From positions 930,001-994,000 of the forward strand of contig NZ_BAABJW010000001.1 in the NCBI RefSeq assembly GCF_039543505.1: 64,000 bases of DNA. The letters run 5' to 3'. Origin of the DNA: Litoribaculum gwangyangense (GTDB lineage Bacteria; Bacteroidota; Bacteroidia; Flavobacteriales; Flavobacteriaceae). Positions 52,339 through 60,897 of this stretch are shown here, in pieces. Made by a program: the position numbers and the translations under genes. The first letter of the stretch is position 1; each line of letters begins with the position of its first letter. The notes under the pieces are model-generated. The model was not told where the DNA came from and did not search any database. It saw only the letters and a list, made by a program, of their open reading frames with translations.

Positions 52339-54195
52339 ATGATTGCTGAGATTAAAGATACACAACCCGAAGCTTTAGAAGCTGTTGTAATAAGATTTGT
52401 AGGTGATTCTGGAGATGGTATGCAATTAACTGGAACTCAATTTTCGGATACTTCTGCTATGTTTGGGAATGATGTTTCAACATTTCCTAATTACCCTTCA
52501 GAAATTAGAGCTCCACAGGGAAGTCTATACGGCGTTTCAGGCTTTCAAGTTCATATTGGTAGTGTAGAGATTAGTACACCTGGTGATGATGTAGATTTAC
52601 TTGTGGCCATGAATCCTGCGGGTTTAAAAACAAATCTTTATGCAGTAAAACCTGGACATACTATAATTGTTGATATTGATTCGTTCAATAAAAAAAATTT
52701 AGAAAAAGCGCAATACGAAACGAATCCTCTTGAAGATGGCAGTCTTGAAAATTACAGAATTATTGAAGTAGCCATTTCATCGCTAACAAAGGAAGCGTTG
52801 AAAGATGTTGAGGGCTTAGATAATAAGAGCATTACCAGAAGCAAGAACATGTTTGCTTTAGGCATGGTGTACTGGATGTACCATCGCTCTCCAGAACATA
52901 CTATTGATTTTTTCAATAAAAAATTTGCATCTAAGCCCCATTTAATAGAATCGAATACCAAAGTGCTAAATGCAGGTTTTTATTTTGCAGAAACGCTAGA
53001 ATTAATTCCTAACTCATATACTATTTCTCCAGCGAGGATGCCTGCTGGCACTTATAGAATTATAAGCGGAAATACGGCCACTGCCTGGGGGCTTTTGGCC
53101 GCAGCTGAAAAATCTGGTTTAGAATTATTTTTAGGATCTTACCCAATAACACCAGCAACCGATATTTTACATGAACTTGTTAAACACAAACATTTTGGAG
53201 TAAAAGCTTTTCAGGCTGAAGATGAGATTGCAGGTATAACGTCCGCAATTGGGGCATCATTTGCAGGAGATTTAGCAATTACAACCACTTCAGGTCCAGG
53301 TTTGGCTTTAAAAAGTGAAGCATTAGGATTAGCTATGATGGTGGAATTACCTTTAGTTGTGGTAAATGTTCAAAGAGGAGGTCCTTCAACTGGGTTGCCA
53401 ACTAAAACCGAACAGTCTGATTTAATGCAAGCTATGTATGGTAGAAACGGTGAAAGCCCTGTAATTGTAATAGCAGCTAGCACTCCCTCAAATTGTTTCG
53501 AATTTGCATTCCAAGCCGCCAAATTGGCGTTAGAGCATATGACTCCAGTGATATTGTTAACGGACGGCTATATTGCGAATGGATCGGAGCCTTGGAAAAT
53601 TAAAAGAGTCTCAGAAATGCCAGAGATAAAAAATAATAAAGTCACTGAATTAAAAGAAAATTGGCATCCTTATGATAGAGATGAACATACTCTTGCTCGT
53701 AATTGGGCTGTTCCAGGAACTTTTGGATTAGAGCATAGAATTGGAGGTTTAGAAAAAGATAAAATCACAGGAAATGTATCTCATGTGCCAGAAAACCATG
53801 AGTTCATGACAAAAATAAGAGCTGAAAAAATTGAACGTGTTCAAAATTATATCCCAGAATTAACTACCGAGTTTGCTGATGAAGGAGATTTATTAGTTAT
53901 TGGTTGGGGTGGAACCTATGGGGGATTACATTCAGCCGTGAAGGAATTAAACAAAAAGGGCTATAGCAACATAGGATTTGCACATTTTAATTATATAAAC
54001 CCATTACCAAAAAACACAGAAGATATTTTAGGCAAGTTTAAAAAAACTGTGGTTTGTGAATTAAACAATGGACAGTTTGTGAATATATTGAGAATGAATT
54101 TTAATAAATATGACTTTCTTCAGTTTAATAAAATTCAAGGATTACCATTTGGAAATACAGAACTTGTAGAAAAATTTAAACAATTGTTAAATTGA
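52339..54195 (+). CDS. korA: 2-oxoacid:ferredoxin oxidoreductase, alpha subunit with fused gamma domain (KorA type)
   Basis: The 618-residue subunit begins with the gamma-type domain (AVVIRFVGDSGDGMQLTGTQF, residues about 15-200), fused to the alpha domain with GSYPITPATDILHELVK and FQAEDEIAGITSAIGASFAG for TPP pyrimidine binding and TTSGPGLALKSEALGLAMM. With KorB it oxidises a 2-oxoacid, most likely 2-oxoglutarate, to the acyl-CoA and reduces ferredoxin; two-subunit enzymes of this type serve the TCA cycle in many Bacteroidetes. Substrate choice between 2-oxoglutarate and others is by family. korB follows directly. Confidence 0.92.
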   Translation: MIAEIKDTQPEALEAVVIRFVGDSGDGMQLTGTQFSDTSAMFGNDVSTFPNYPSEIRAPQGSLYGVSGFQVHIGSVEISTPGDDVDLLVAMNPAGLKTNLYAVKPGHTIIVDIDSFNKKNLEKAQYETNPLEDGSLENYRIIEVAISSLTKEALKDVEGLDNKSITRSKNMFALGMVYWMYHRSPEHTIDFFNKKFASKPHLIESNTKVLNAGFYFAETLELIPNSYTISPARMPAGTYRIISGNTATAWGLLAAAEKSGLELFLGSYPITPATDILHELVKHKHFGVKAFQAEDEIAGITSAIGASFAGDLAITTTSGPGLALKSEALGLAMMVELPLVVVNVQRGGPSTGLPTKTEQSDLMQAMYGRNGESPVIVIAASTPSNCFEFAFQAAKLALEHMTPVILLTDGYIANGSEPWKIKRVSEMPEIKNNKVTELKENWHPYDRDEHTLARNWAVPGTFGLEHRIGGLEKDKITGNVSHVPENHEFMTKIRAEKIERVQNYIPELTTEFADEGDLLVIGWGGTYGGLHSAVKELNKKGYSNIGFAHFNYINPLPKNTEDILGKFKKTVVCELNNGQFVNILRMNFNKYDFLQFNKIQGLPFGNTELVEKFKQLLN

Positions 54196-54197
54196 TT

Positions 54198-55211
54198 ATG
54201 GAAACAACTAATATTAAAAAATACACGTTTAAGGATTTTGCAAGTAATCAAGAAGTTAGATGGTGCCCAGGTTGTGACGACTATGTTATTTTAAGATCTA
54301 TGCAAAAAGCACTACCAGAAATTGGCGTAAAAAAGGAAGATGTGGTTTTTATTTCTGGTATTGGTTGTTCTTCGCGTTTTCCATATTATATGGACACCTA
54401 TGGAATGCACGGTATTCATGGCAGAGCTCCTGCGATAGCCTCTGGGGTTAAACTAGCTAACCCAAGTTTAAGTGTCTGGGTGATTACAGGCGATGGCGAT
54501 TCTATGGCTATTGGTGGCAATCATTTTATTCATGTTTTACGGAGAAATATTGATTTAAACATGATACTTTTTAATAACGAAATCTATGGTTTAACAAAAG
54601 GTCAATTCTCACCAACCTCCCTTGTCGGTCAAAAAACGAAATCATCGCCTTACGGAAATACACAACCTCCATTTCACCCTGGAGAGTTAGCGATTGGTGC
54701 TCAAGCAAGATTTTTTGCAAGAATAGGAGGAAACACTCCAAAAGAAATGACACAAATTTTTATTGAAGCTGAAAAATTTAATGGAACATCTTTAATAGAA
54801 ATATTGCAAAATTGTGTCATCTTTAATGATGGTTGCTATACAAAGTATACAGATAAAGATATTAGAGAAGATAAACAATTGTTTGTGGAACATGGAAAGC
54901 CTATGATTTTTGGTAAAAATAGAGATAAAGGTTTGATGTTGAATAAATTAAAACTAGAAGTAGTGGCAATTGGTGAAAATGGTATTGAGCAAGAAGATTT
55001 ATTAGTGCATAATGCCAAAGATGAAGATCCTACATTACATCAAATGTTGGTAAGATTGGAATATCCTTTAGTGACAGGAATCATAAGAAGTTTTGATGAT
55101 GTAACTTTAGAAGAACGAGAAGATGCATTAACTGCAGAAGTTAAGTCAAAATCTAATTTCGTTACAACTGACGATTTATTCTTTTCAGGAGAAACTTATC
55201 AAGTTTATTGA
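54198..55211 (+). CDS. korB: 2-oxoacid:ferredoxin oxidoreductase, beta subunit (KorB type)
   Basis: The 337-residue subunit binds thiamine diphosphate and one [4Fe-4S] cluster: RWCPGCDDYVILRSMQ, SGIGCSSRFPYYMDTYG, and the TPP motif VITGDGDSMAIGGNHF with NNEIYGLTKGQFSPTS. ATG 54198 lies two bases after the korA stop; an in-frame TTG at 54192 would overlap korA. There is no separate delta ferredoxin subunit, so electrons must go to a soluble ferredoxin such as the one encoded at 51839-52189. Its stop is one base from the stop of rnfA on the other strand, with no terminator between. Confidence 0.93.
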   Translation: METTNIKKYTFKDFASNQEVRWCPGCDDYVILRSMQKALPEIGVKKEDVVFISGIGCSSRFPYYMDTYGMHGIHGRAPAIASGVKLANPSLSVWVITGDGDSMAIGGNHFIHVLRRNIDLNMILFNNEIYGLTKGQFSPTSLVGQKTKSSPYGNTQPPFHPGELAIGAQARFFARIGGNTPKEMTQIFIEAEKFNGTSLIEILQNCVIFNDGCYTKYTDKDIREDKQLFVEHGKPMIFGKNRDKGLMLNKLKLEVVAIGENGIEQEDLLVHNAKDEDPTLHQMLVRLEYPLVTGIIRSFDDVTLEEREDALTAEVKSKSNFVTTDDLFFSGETYQVY

Positions 55212-55212
55212 T

Positions 55213-55788
55213 TTAAACCAAAGCTGTAAATCCTAAAAAAGCTAAGGATAATAAACCGGCAACCAGCAAATTTATTGGGACACCTTTCAATCCCTCAGGA
55301 ATATCTGCAAGTTCTAAATGTTCTCTTATACTTGCAAAAATGATAAGAGCCAAAGAAAAGCCAATAGAATTAGAGATTGCAAAAAAAACGGCTTTTATTA
55401 AACTTCCATTATCCAGCCCTAAAGCTAAAATTGCTACACCTAAAACGGCGCAGTTGGTTGTTATCAGAGGTAAAAATACCCCTAAGGCTTGGTATAATGG
55501 AGGGCTTACTTTTTTAAGAACAATTTCTACCATTTGAACTAAAGCTGCTATAACTAATATAAAAGTGATGGTTCTTAAATAATTTAAACCGGCTGGAATT
55601 AAAACATATTCATTAAGTAAATATGTAACAGTAGTTGCAATGGTCATTACAAATAATACGGCACCAGACATGCCAACAGATGTAGATACTTTATTTGAAA
55701 CACCTAAAAAAGGGCAAATTCCTAAAAATTGAGATAAGACAATATTATTAACAAATACGGCTGCAATAAGAATAATGACATAATCCAT
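55213..55788 (-). CDS. rnfA: Rnf complex membrane subunit RnfA
   Basis: The 191-residue protein has six membrane helices and the RnfA/NqrE-family pattern: VFVNNIVLSQFLGICPFLGVSN at the N-terminus and LPLITTNCAVLGVAILAL in the middle, both with the conserved Cys that ligates the intramembrane Fe-S centre with RnfE. It is the last gene of the rnf operon, two bases after rnfE. RnfA and RnfE form the inverted pair that passes electrons across the membrane. Confidence 0.95.
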   Translation of the reverse strand: MDYVIILIAAVFVNNIVLSQFLGICPFLGVSNKVSTSVGMSGAVLFVMTIATTVTYLLNEYVLIPAGLNYLRTITFILVIAALVQMVEIVLKKVSPPLYQALGVFLPLITTNCAVLGVAILALGLDNGSLIKAVFFAISNSIGFSLALIIFASIREHLELADIPEGLKGVPINLLVAGLLSLAFLGFTALV

Positions 55789-55790
55789 AT

Positions 55791-56396
55791 CTATGTTGAT
55801 TTAATGGTTAATCGATTAAATATTACTGTTAAATAGGCTAGGGCTATAAAAGCTCCAGGAGGCAATATGAATAGAATAAATGTATTGGCGTTTTCCGGAA
55901 CAAATTTTAATCCAAAAAGACTACCGCTTCCAAGTATTTCTCTAACGGTGCCTAAAACAGTTAAGGCCAAAACAAATCCTAACCCCATGCCTAAGGCGTC
56001 AAGAATGGAAGATGTCAAGTTGTTTTTTGAAGCAAAGGCTTCAGCTCTCCCTAATATTAAACAGTTTACAACTATCAATGGAATGAATATGCCTAATTGT
56101 TCATATAAAAATGGAATGAAAGCCTCTAGAACCATTTCAACAATGGTTACAAAGGATGCTATAATAATGATGAAAGCTGGAATCCGAACTTTACTGGGTA
56201 TTTGAGATTTCACCAAGGAAACTACAATATTGGACATTAATAAAACAAATAAGGTAGCCACCCCCATTCCTAAACCGTTGAATGCCGATGAGGTAACACC
56301 TAAAGTAGGGCACATACCAAGTAGCATAACAAAAATGGGGTTTTCTTTAATAACACCTTTTAAGAAATTCTGTTTTTGGCTTATTTTTTCACCCAT
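55791..56396 (-). CDS. rnfE: Rnf complex membrane subunit RnfE
   Basis: The 201-residue protein has six membrane helices with the RnfE/NqrD pattern: NPIFVMLLGMCPTLGVTSSAFNG and FIPLIVVNCLILGRAEAFA, carrying the two conserved Cys. It pairs with RnfA. It lies five bases after rnfG and two before rnfA on the minus strand. Confidence 0.95.
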   Translation of the reverse strand: MGEKISQKQNFLKGVIKENPIFVMLLGMCPTLGVTSSAFNGLGMGVATLFVLLMSNIVVSLVKSQIPSKVRIPAFIIIIASFVTIVEMVLEAFIPFLYEQLGIFIPLIVVNCLILGRAEAFASKNNLTSSILDALGMGLGFVLALTVLGTVREILGSGSLFGLKFVPENANTFILFILPPGAFIALAYLTVIFNRLTIKST

Positions 56397-56401
56397 CTCA
56401 C

Positions 56402-56998
56402 TTATGATTTAGATTTATTAATAAAATCAACATTATTTAAGAATTCATCATACGCCATTTTAGTTGACTCACTAAATGCACGTGTCGAAATAGTAGCGCC
56501 AGTCAAGGCATCAACATCACCTCCATCTTTTACTACTTTTAAATTGAATTTTGATGGGTTTTTTCCTTTAAATTGTTGTAAAAACGACTCATCTTTCATT
56601 TTGGTTCCCAGACCAGGAGTTTCTTTTTGTTCTAAAACAGAAATATTTTCAATGGTGCCATCTGGTTTAAAACCCACCAAAATTTTAATTAAACCACTGT
56701 ATCCTTTTTCGGAAGAACCAATTATAGCTGCTCCAATAAATTTTCCATTTTTAAAAGCTGGATATATTTCAACACTATCCATGGCAAATTCAGATTTAAC
56801 TAATTTGAAATCTTCCACAGGATTGTTATCAAACTCTGGTAATACTAATTTTACAGCTTTAATTTTTCTATCTAATTTCGCTTTTGCTTTTGGTTCAATG
56901 GTAAGATCATTAATAAATCCTAAAGCGAATCCTGAAACGAGTGTTATCACTAAAAGTGAGACAACCATACTTGCAAATGTTGATTCTTTCTTACTCAT
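56402..56998 (-). CDS. rnfG: Rnf complex flavoprotein subunit RnfG
   Basis: The 198-residue protein has one N-terminal membrane helix (about 9-29) and a periplasmic FMN-binding domain. The flavinylation motif TGAT is at 156-159 in VDALTGATISTRAF, so FMN should be attached through Thr159. Upstream is GYSGLIKILVGF and ETPGLGTKM, typical of the domain. The flavin transferase ApbE that makes the bond is not in the window. It is two bases after rnfD. Confidence 0.93.
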   Translation of the reverse strand: MSKKESTFASMVVSLLVITLVSGFALGFINDLTIEPKAKAKLDRKIKAVKLVLPEFDNNPVEDFKLVKSEFAMDSVEIYPAFKNGKFIGAAIIGSSEKGYSGLIKILVGFKPDGTIENISVLEQKETPGLGTKMKDESFLQQFKGKNPSKFNLKVVKDGGDVDALTGATISTRAFSESTKMAYDEFLNNVDFINKSKS

Positions 56999-57000
56999 AA

Positions 57001-58011
57001 TTACACAATTTTAGCTTTTATTTTGGCGCCAAACCTCCGAGGTTTAAAATATTTATTGATTAGTGGTACAAAGGCGTTCATAATTATAATTGCAAACGAA
57101 ATACCTTCGGGGTAGGCACCAAAAAGTCTTATAATTACCGTAATTACTCCAATACCAACGGCAAAAATCATCATCCCTTTTCTAGTCATTGGACTTGTAA
57201 CCAAATCCGTCGCCATAAAAAAGGCACCTAAAATAGCCCCGCCTGTTAAAACATGGATTAATGGATTTGCATAATGTTCTGGATTTAAAAACCAGAATAT
57301 CCCAGTCATAACTGCTATAGTTGTCAAAATTGTAAATGGAATGTGCCAAGAGATAACATTTCTAAAGATTAAGAATAATCCACCAATCAGCAATGCCATG
57401 CCAGATATTTCACCCACAGAACCGCCTGTAAAACCAAACAGCATATCCAAAGTAGATGGCAGTCTGGTGCTGATTTCTGTCATGGTTTCACCAAACATTA
57501 AACCTTCTTTTATAACACCAAGTGAAGTTGCTCCCGTAACCGCATCAGCAATATTGGTATTATTTACAATGGCCGTTGGCCATGTTGTCATCTGTACTGG
57601 AAATGATACGAGTAAAAACACACGACCTACTAAGGCGGGGTTGAAAATGTTAAAACCTAAACCGCCAAAAGATAGTTTAGCAATTCCAATAGCTACTAAA
57701 CTACCAATAATAATCATCCAAATGGGTAAATTTGAAGGCAAGTTGAATGCCAATAGAACACCTGTTATCAATGCAGATCCGTCCATAATGGTTATTTCAG
57801 TTTTTAATAGGTATTTCTGAATCAAATACTCAAATGCCAAACAAGAAATAATAGCAACAGAGGTTACAATTAAAGCCCTAATTCCAAAAACATATAATGA
57901 GACTAAAAATGCAGGAATTAAAGCAATTACAACATCGTACATGATCTTTTTTGAAGTTCTGTCTGAGTGAACATGGGGAGATGCAGATACAATAATTGGT
58001 TGGGCACTCAT
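57001..58011 (-). CDS. rnfD: Rnf complex membrane flavoprotein subunit RnfD
   Basis: The 336-residue protein is the NqrB/RnfD-type subunit, with eight or more membrane helices. It has MDGSALITGVLLAFNLP, FGGLGFNIFNPALVGR, and the covalent FMN motif TGAT at 159-162 in DAVTGATSLG (Thr162). Late in the protein FMATDLVTSPMTRKG and YPEGISFAIIIMNAFVPLI are family hallmarks. It is thought to form the ion channel with the other membrane subunits. It lies two bases after rnfC. Confidence 0.94.
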   Translation of the reverse strand: MSAQPIIVSASPHVHSDRTSKKIMYDVVIALIPAFLVSLYVFGIRALIVTSVAIISCLAFEYLIQKYLLKTEITIMDGSALITGVLLAFNLPSNLPIWMIIIGSLVAIGIAKLSFGGLGFNIFNPALVGRVFLLVSFPVQMTTWPTAIVNNTNIADAVTGATSLGVIKEGLMFGETMTEISTRLPSTLDMLFGFTGGSVGEISGMALLIGGLFLIFRNVISWHIPFTILTTIAVMTGIFWFLNPEHYANPLIHVLTGGAILGAFFMATDLVTSPMTRKGMMIFAVGIGVITVIIRLFGAYPEGISFAIIIMNAFVPLINKYFKPRRFGAKIKAKIV

Positions 58012-58013
58012 AA

Positions 58014-59342
58014 TTAGTTTTTAGCGGTATTTAACTTTTTTACTATATTTTTTCCAAACCTGATATAATCTAATAATGGACGATGAGAAGGACAAACATA
58101 ACTACAGGAGCCACATTCAATACAAGTCATAATATCCTCATAAGCTACTTTTTCAAACATACCTTTTTCAGATAAATTCATTAAAAGATGTGGTTCTAAT
58201 CCCATTGGACAAACCGTTACACACTCTCCACAACGAATACAATTTTTAGGTTCACCTCTGCTGGCTTCATCTTCAGAAATTACTAAAATTCCAGAGGTTC
58301 CTTTTGTTACCGGGACGTCTGTATTTTTTATAGCTTTACCCATCATGGGGCCACCATTTACAATTTTACGAGTACCCTCTGGCAAACCACCGACTTCATT
58401 TACTAGGTCTGTAATTGGAGTGCCTATTTTTACCCAATAGTTAGACGGGTTTTTTAATTTTTTGCCAGTGACAGTTACTACACGTTCTATTAAAGGTTTT
58501 TTATGTTGTATGGCTTGATAAATAGCAAAAATAGTCCCCACATTATGTACAATTACACCTACATCTATTGGTAAACCATTTTTAGGAACTTCCCTATTTA
58601 ATAAGGCGTATACTAATTGTTTTTCACCTCCTTGTGGATATTTAACTTTTAATGCGGCAACTTTGACTCCTTCTTCATTTTTAGTAAGTTTCTTAAACAT
58701 TTCAATGGCGTCCTTTTTGTTGTTTTCAATTCCAATTATAGCTCTATTGATGTTTAAGGCGAACATTAAAATCTTAATTCCAACGATAATTTCTTCAGCT
58801 TTTTCAAGCATCAAACGATGATCAGCGGTTAAATACGGTTCACATTCTACTCCATTAATTATTAAGTGATCTATAGTTATGCCCTCCTTTACGTTCAATT
58901 TTACATGAGAAGGAAATGTGGCACCTCCTAGGCCTACAATACCATAGTCATTTATGCTTTGTAAGATTTCTTTTGGACTTAATTCAATCTCTTTTTTTAG
59001 AGGGTAGATAATGTCTTCAAAATTAGCTTCGTTTTTAAAGTCTGTTCTAATTACAATACATTGTTTTTTGTAACCACTTGTATCAATAATCTTATCCAGT
59101 TTGGTAACCGTTCCAGCTACAGGGGCATGAATATTTGAAGAGACAAATCCACCAGATTTAGCAATAACTTGTCCAATTTGAACAGTATCTTTTACATTAA
59201 CTATTATTTCTGCTGGAACGCCAATATGTTGCGATATAGGGACATATACAACTTTTGGAATCGGCATCTTTTTTATCGATTTTTCTGAAGTTATCTTGTT
59301 TTCTGGGGGATGTATACCACCTTTCGGAAATGTTTTAAGCAT
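58014..59342 (-). CDS. rnfC: Rnf complex NADH-binding subunit RnfC
   Basis: The 442-residue protein faces the cytoplasm and is the NAD+/NADH site. It has FPKGGIHPPENK at the start, YGIVGLGGATFPSHVKL and INGVECEPYLTADHRLML for the FMN/NAD domain, and two [4Fe-4S] motifs near the end (CIRCGECVTVCPMGLEP and CIECGSCSYVCPSHRPLLD). It lacks the long Ala-rich C-terminal extension of E. coli RsxC and has the length of the shorter RnfC forms. The start overlaps the rnfB end by eight bases. Confidence 0.95.
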   Translation of the reverse strand: MLKTFPKGGIHPPENKITSEKSIKKMPIPKVVYVPISQHIGVPAEIIVNVKDTVQIGQVIAKSGGFVSSNIHAPVAGTVTKLDKIIDTSGYKKQCIVIRTDFKNEANFEDIIYPLKKEIELSPKEILQSINDYGIVGLGGATFPSHVKLNVKEGITIDHLIINGVECEPYLTADHRLMLEKAEEIIVGIKILMFALNINRAIIGIENNKKDAIEMFKKLTKNEEGVKVAALKVKYPQGGEKQLVYALLNREVPKNGLPIDVGVIVHNVGTIFAIYQAIQHKKPLIERVVTVTGKKLKNPSNYWVKIGTPITDLVNEVGGLPEGTRKIVNGGPMMGKAIKNTDVPVTKGTSGILVISEDEASRGEPKNCIRCGECVTVCPMGLEPHLLMNLSEKGMFEKVAYEDIMTCIECGSCSYVCPSHRPLLDYIRFGKNIVKKLNTAKN

Positions 59343-60225
59343 CAGTTTTTAAGTTTACAGATTCAACATTTACATTAACATCAGCGGTAACCTTTTTTAT
59401 TTTTTTTGGAGGAAAATTAGTTTCTATAATAGAATGTGTAGGACATACATCTACACATTTTCTACAGAGTGTGCAAATGATGGGGTCTATGTATGCTAAA
59501 TTATTCGCCATAGTAATAGCATCTTTAGGACAAATATCCTCACATTTAGAGCATCCTATACAAGCAACATCACAAGCTTTTTTGGCAATACCTGCTTTGT
59601 CTTCGTTCAAACAACCAATAAATATTTTTAAATCCCTTTTGTGTTTTGGTCGCATTTCAATAATATCTCGAGGACATGCTTCGACACAGGCTCCACAAGA
59701 GGTGCATTTATCTGTTATAATTACAGGCAATCCTGTAGTTTCGTCCATATACATAGCATCAAATTTGCAAACTGCCACACAATCACCATCGCCTAAACAG
59801 CCGTACTGACAATCGGTTTCTCCACTGTAAATCATAGATGAAATTGCGCAAGATCTAGGCCCTTGATACTCTGTGGTTTTTGGCCTTACATCACACCCAC
59901 CTTGACATCTTAAAACAGCAAGTGTTGGTTCTTTCTCGGCGACTTCCTTACCTAATGCGATAGATACAAGTTTCATGATGTCATTACCTCCAACTGGACA
60001 AAACAGATTAGAAATATCTTCAGAATTTACAAGTTTCTCAGCAAATGCTTTACAGCCTGGAGAACCACAACCACCGCAATTTGCGGCTGGTAAGATATTT
60101 TCAACTTCAGCTATTAAGGGGTTCTCATAAACATAGAATTTTTTTGATACTACGTACAGCACGATAGCTGCAATTATTCCTAAAGAAACCAATAAAAAAA
60201 CACTATTTAAAACTGAATCTGACAT
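59335..60225 (-). CDS. rnfB: Rnf complex ferredoxin-accepting subunit RnfB (many Fe-S clusters)
   Basis: The 296-residue protein has one N-terminal helix (about 7-25) and then a large cysteine-rich part. The first cluster domain is NCGGCGSPGCKAFAEKL with LFCPVGG. An additional CQGGCDVR plus CQYGCLGDGDCVAVCKF segment follows, then three ferredoxin-like motifs (CTSCGACVEACP, CIGCSKCEDICP and CTLCRKCVDVCP). This is the extended form, as in clostridial and Bacteroides Rnf; the E. coli protein is shorter. RnfB takes electrons from reduced ferredoxin. It sits six bases after the RseC-like gene. Confidence 0.94.
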   Translation of the reverse strand: MSDSVLNSVFLLVSLGIIAAIVLYVVSKKFYVYENPLIAEVENILPAANCGGCGSPGCKAFAEKLVNSEDISNLFCPVGGNDIMKLVSIALGKEVAEKEPTLAVLRCQGGCDVRPKTTEYQGPRSCAISSMIYSGETDCQYGCLGDGDCVAVCKFDAMYMDETTGLPVIITDKCTSCGACVEACPRDIIEMRPKHKRDLKIFIGCLNEDKAGIAKKACDVACIGCSKCEDICPKDAITMANNLAYIDPIICTLCRKCVDVCPTHSIIETNFPPKKIKKVTADVNVNVESVNLKTDA

Positions 60226-60231
60226 GTTGAA

Positions 60232-60660
60232 CTATGTTTTTAAAATTGAAATTTCAAAGATTCTCTTATGCGTATTTTTTAAAAAATAAAGTATTATGTA
60301 ATAGGGTATTAAAATGCTAAGTGCTAGTATCCCAGCCATCCATTCGGTTAAATAATTTGAGGCTATTATTAATGTCAAAAACATTAAAGTAAAAGGGAGT
60401 AAATAGGCGAAAAAAACGGCTTTTAAACCCAGTGTTTTTTTTAAAACGACATTTACATGTTCATTAATTTTAAAAGAATCCTTTGAATTTAGAACTTCAA
60501 TCTCTTTTGTGCTTGATCCTGAAACACCACATGATCCTTTGGCATGGCAAGACTCACAATGAACATTTTCTTCTAAAGTGACAAAAATAGATTTACTGCT
60601 TATTTTAGAAATAAAACCAGAGTGAACAAATATGTCTTTATTTTTTTGATGAGAACCCAT
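60232..60660 (-). CDS. RseC/SoxR-reducing-system family protein
   Basis: The 142-residue protein starts with a small Cys-rich beta domain (VTLEENVHCESCHAKGSCG with four Cys in a C-x2-C-x5-C layout) and has two membrane helices (about 85-105 and 110-130). This is the RseC/MucC family, which in Bacteroidetes often heads the rnf operon, as here. A role in Rnf assembly or Fe-S handling is inferred from position. It is the first gene of the seven-gene rnf operon and its upstream region carries a TGA-N6-TCA element. Confidence 0.85.
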   Translation of the reverse strand: MGSHQKNKDIFVHSGFISKISSKSIFVTLEENVHCESCHAKGSCGVSGSSTKEIEVLNSKDSFKINEHVNVVLKKTLGLKAVFFAYLLPFTLMFLTLIIASNYLTEWMAGILALSILIPYYIILYFLKNTHKRIFEISILKT

Positions 60661-60693
60661 AAATAGTGTTCTTAAGTCATAAAAGGTACTGTA

Positions 60694-60701
60694 CGAAATT
60701 A
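60694..60701 (-). promoter_or_regulatory. Candidate -7 element of the rnf operon
   Basis: The minus strand reads TAATTTCG, one base off TAnnTTTG, 33 bases before the rseC start. The same TTCG variant (TACCTTCG) stands before the DMT transporter gene at 9193-9186. Its near edge is 29.5 bases from the centre of the element at 60725-60736. Confidence 0.4.
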
Positions 60702-60724
60702 ATTAATTCAATCAGGCAATAATA

Positions 60725-60736
60725 TGATTTATGTCA
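60725..60736. promoter_or_regulatory. TGA-N6-TCA element upstream of the rnf operon
   Basis: The plus strand reads ATATGATTTATGTCAGG around these positions, with the left half ATATGAT identical to that of the perfect palindrome at 52241-52268 and a degenerate right half. The spacing to the rnf -7-like box equals that in the nifJ/korAB region. Alone this core is short and could occur by chance. Confidence 0.4.
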
Positions 60737-60871
60737 GGTTTATTGTATCCATTTATTTTGATTTCAAAACAAAAGAACAGCAATTAAAGGGTTGAAGAAT
60801 GGTTAAACACCAAATAATTTTATTTAGTCTATTAAATTAGTAGGAGTTTTAGTTTTGTGAATTTATTTACC

Positions 60872-60879
60872 TATTTTTG
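60872..60879 (+). promoter_or_regulatory. -7 element upstream of the [2Fe-2S] ferredoxin gene
   Basis: TATTTTTG matches TAnnTTTG, 18 bases before GTG 60898. It overlaps an in-frame TTG at 60877, which therefore is not a credible start. Confidence 0.55.
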
Positions 60880-60897
60880 CGCTTAATTTTTTTAAAT

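Noticed and set aside
56376..57014. Long open frame on the plus strand opposite rnfG (212 codons)
   Set aside because: It is antisense to a clearly conserved RnfG gene, has no family resemblance and no promoter; its openness is a by-product of the codon use of rnfG. The same holds for the frames at 3807-4310 (opposite uppP), 57341-57820 (opposite rnfD), 9420-9845 (opposite the patatin) and 7-381 (opposite the GSDH gene).
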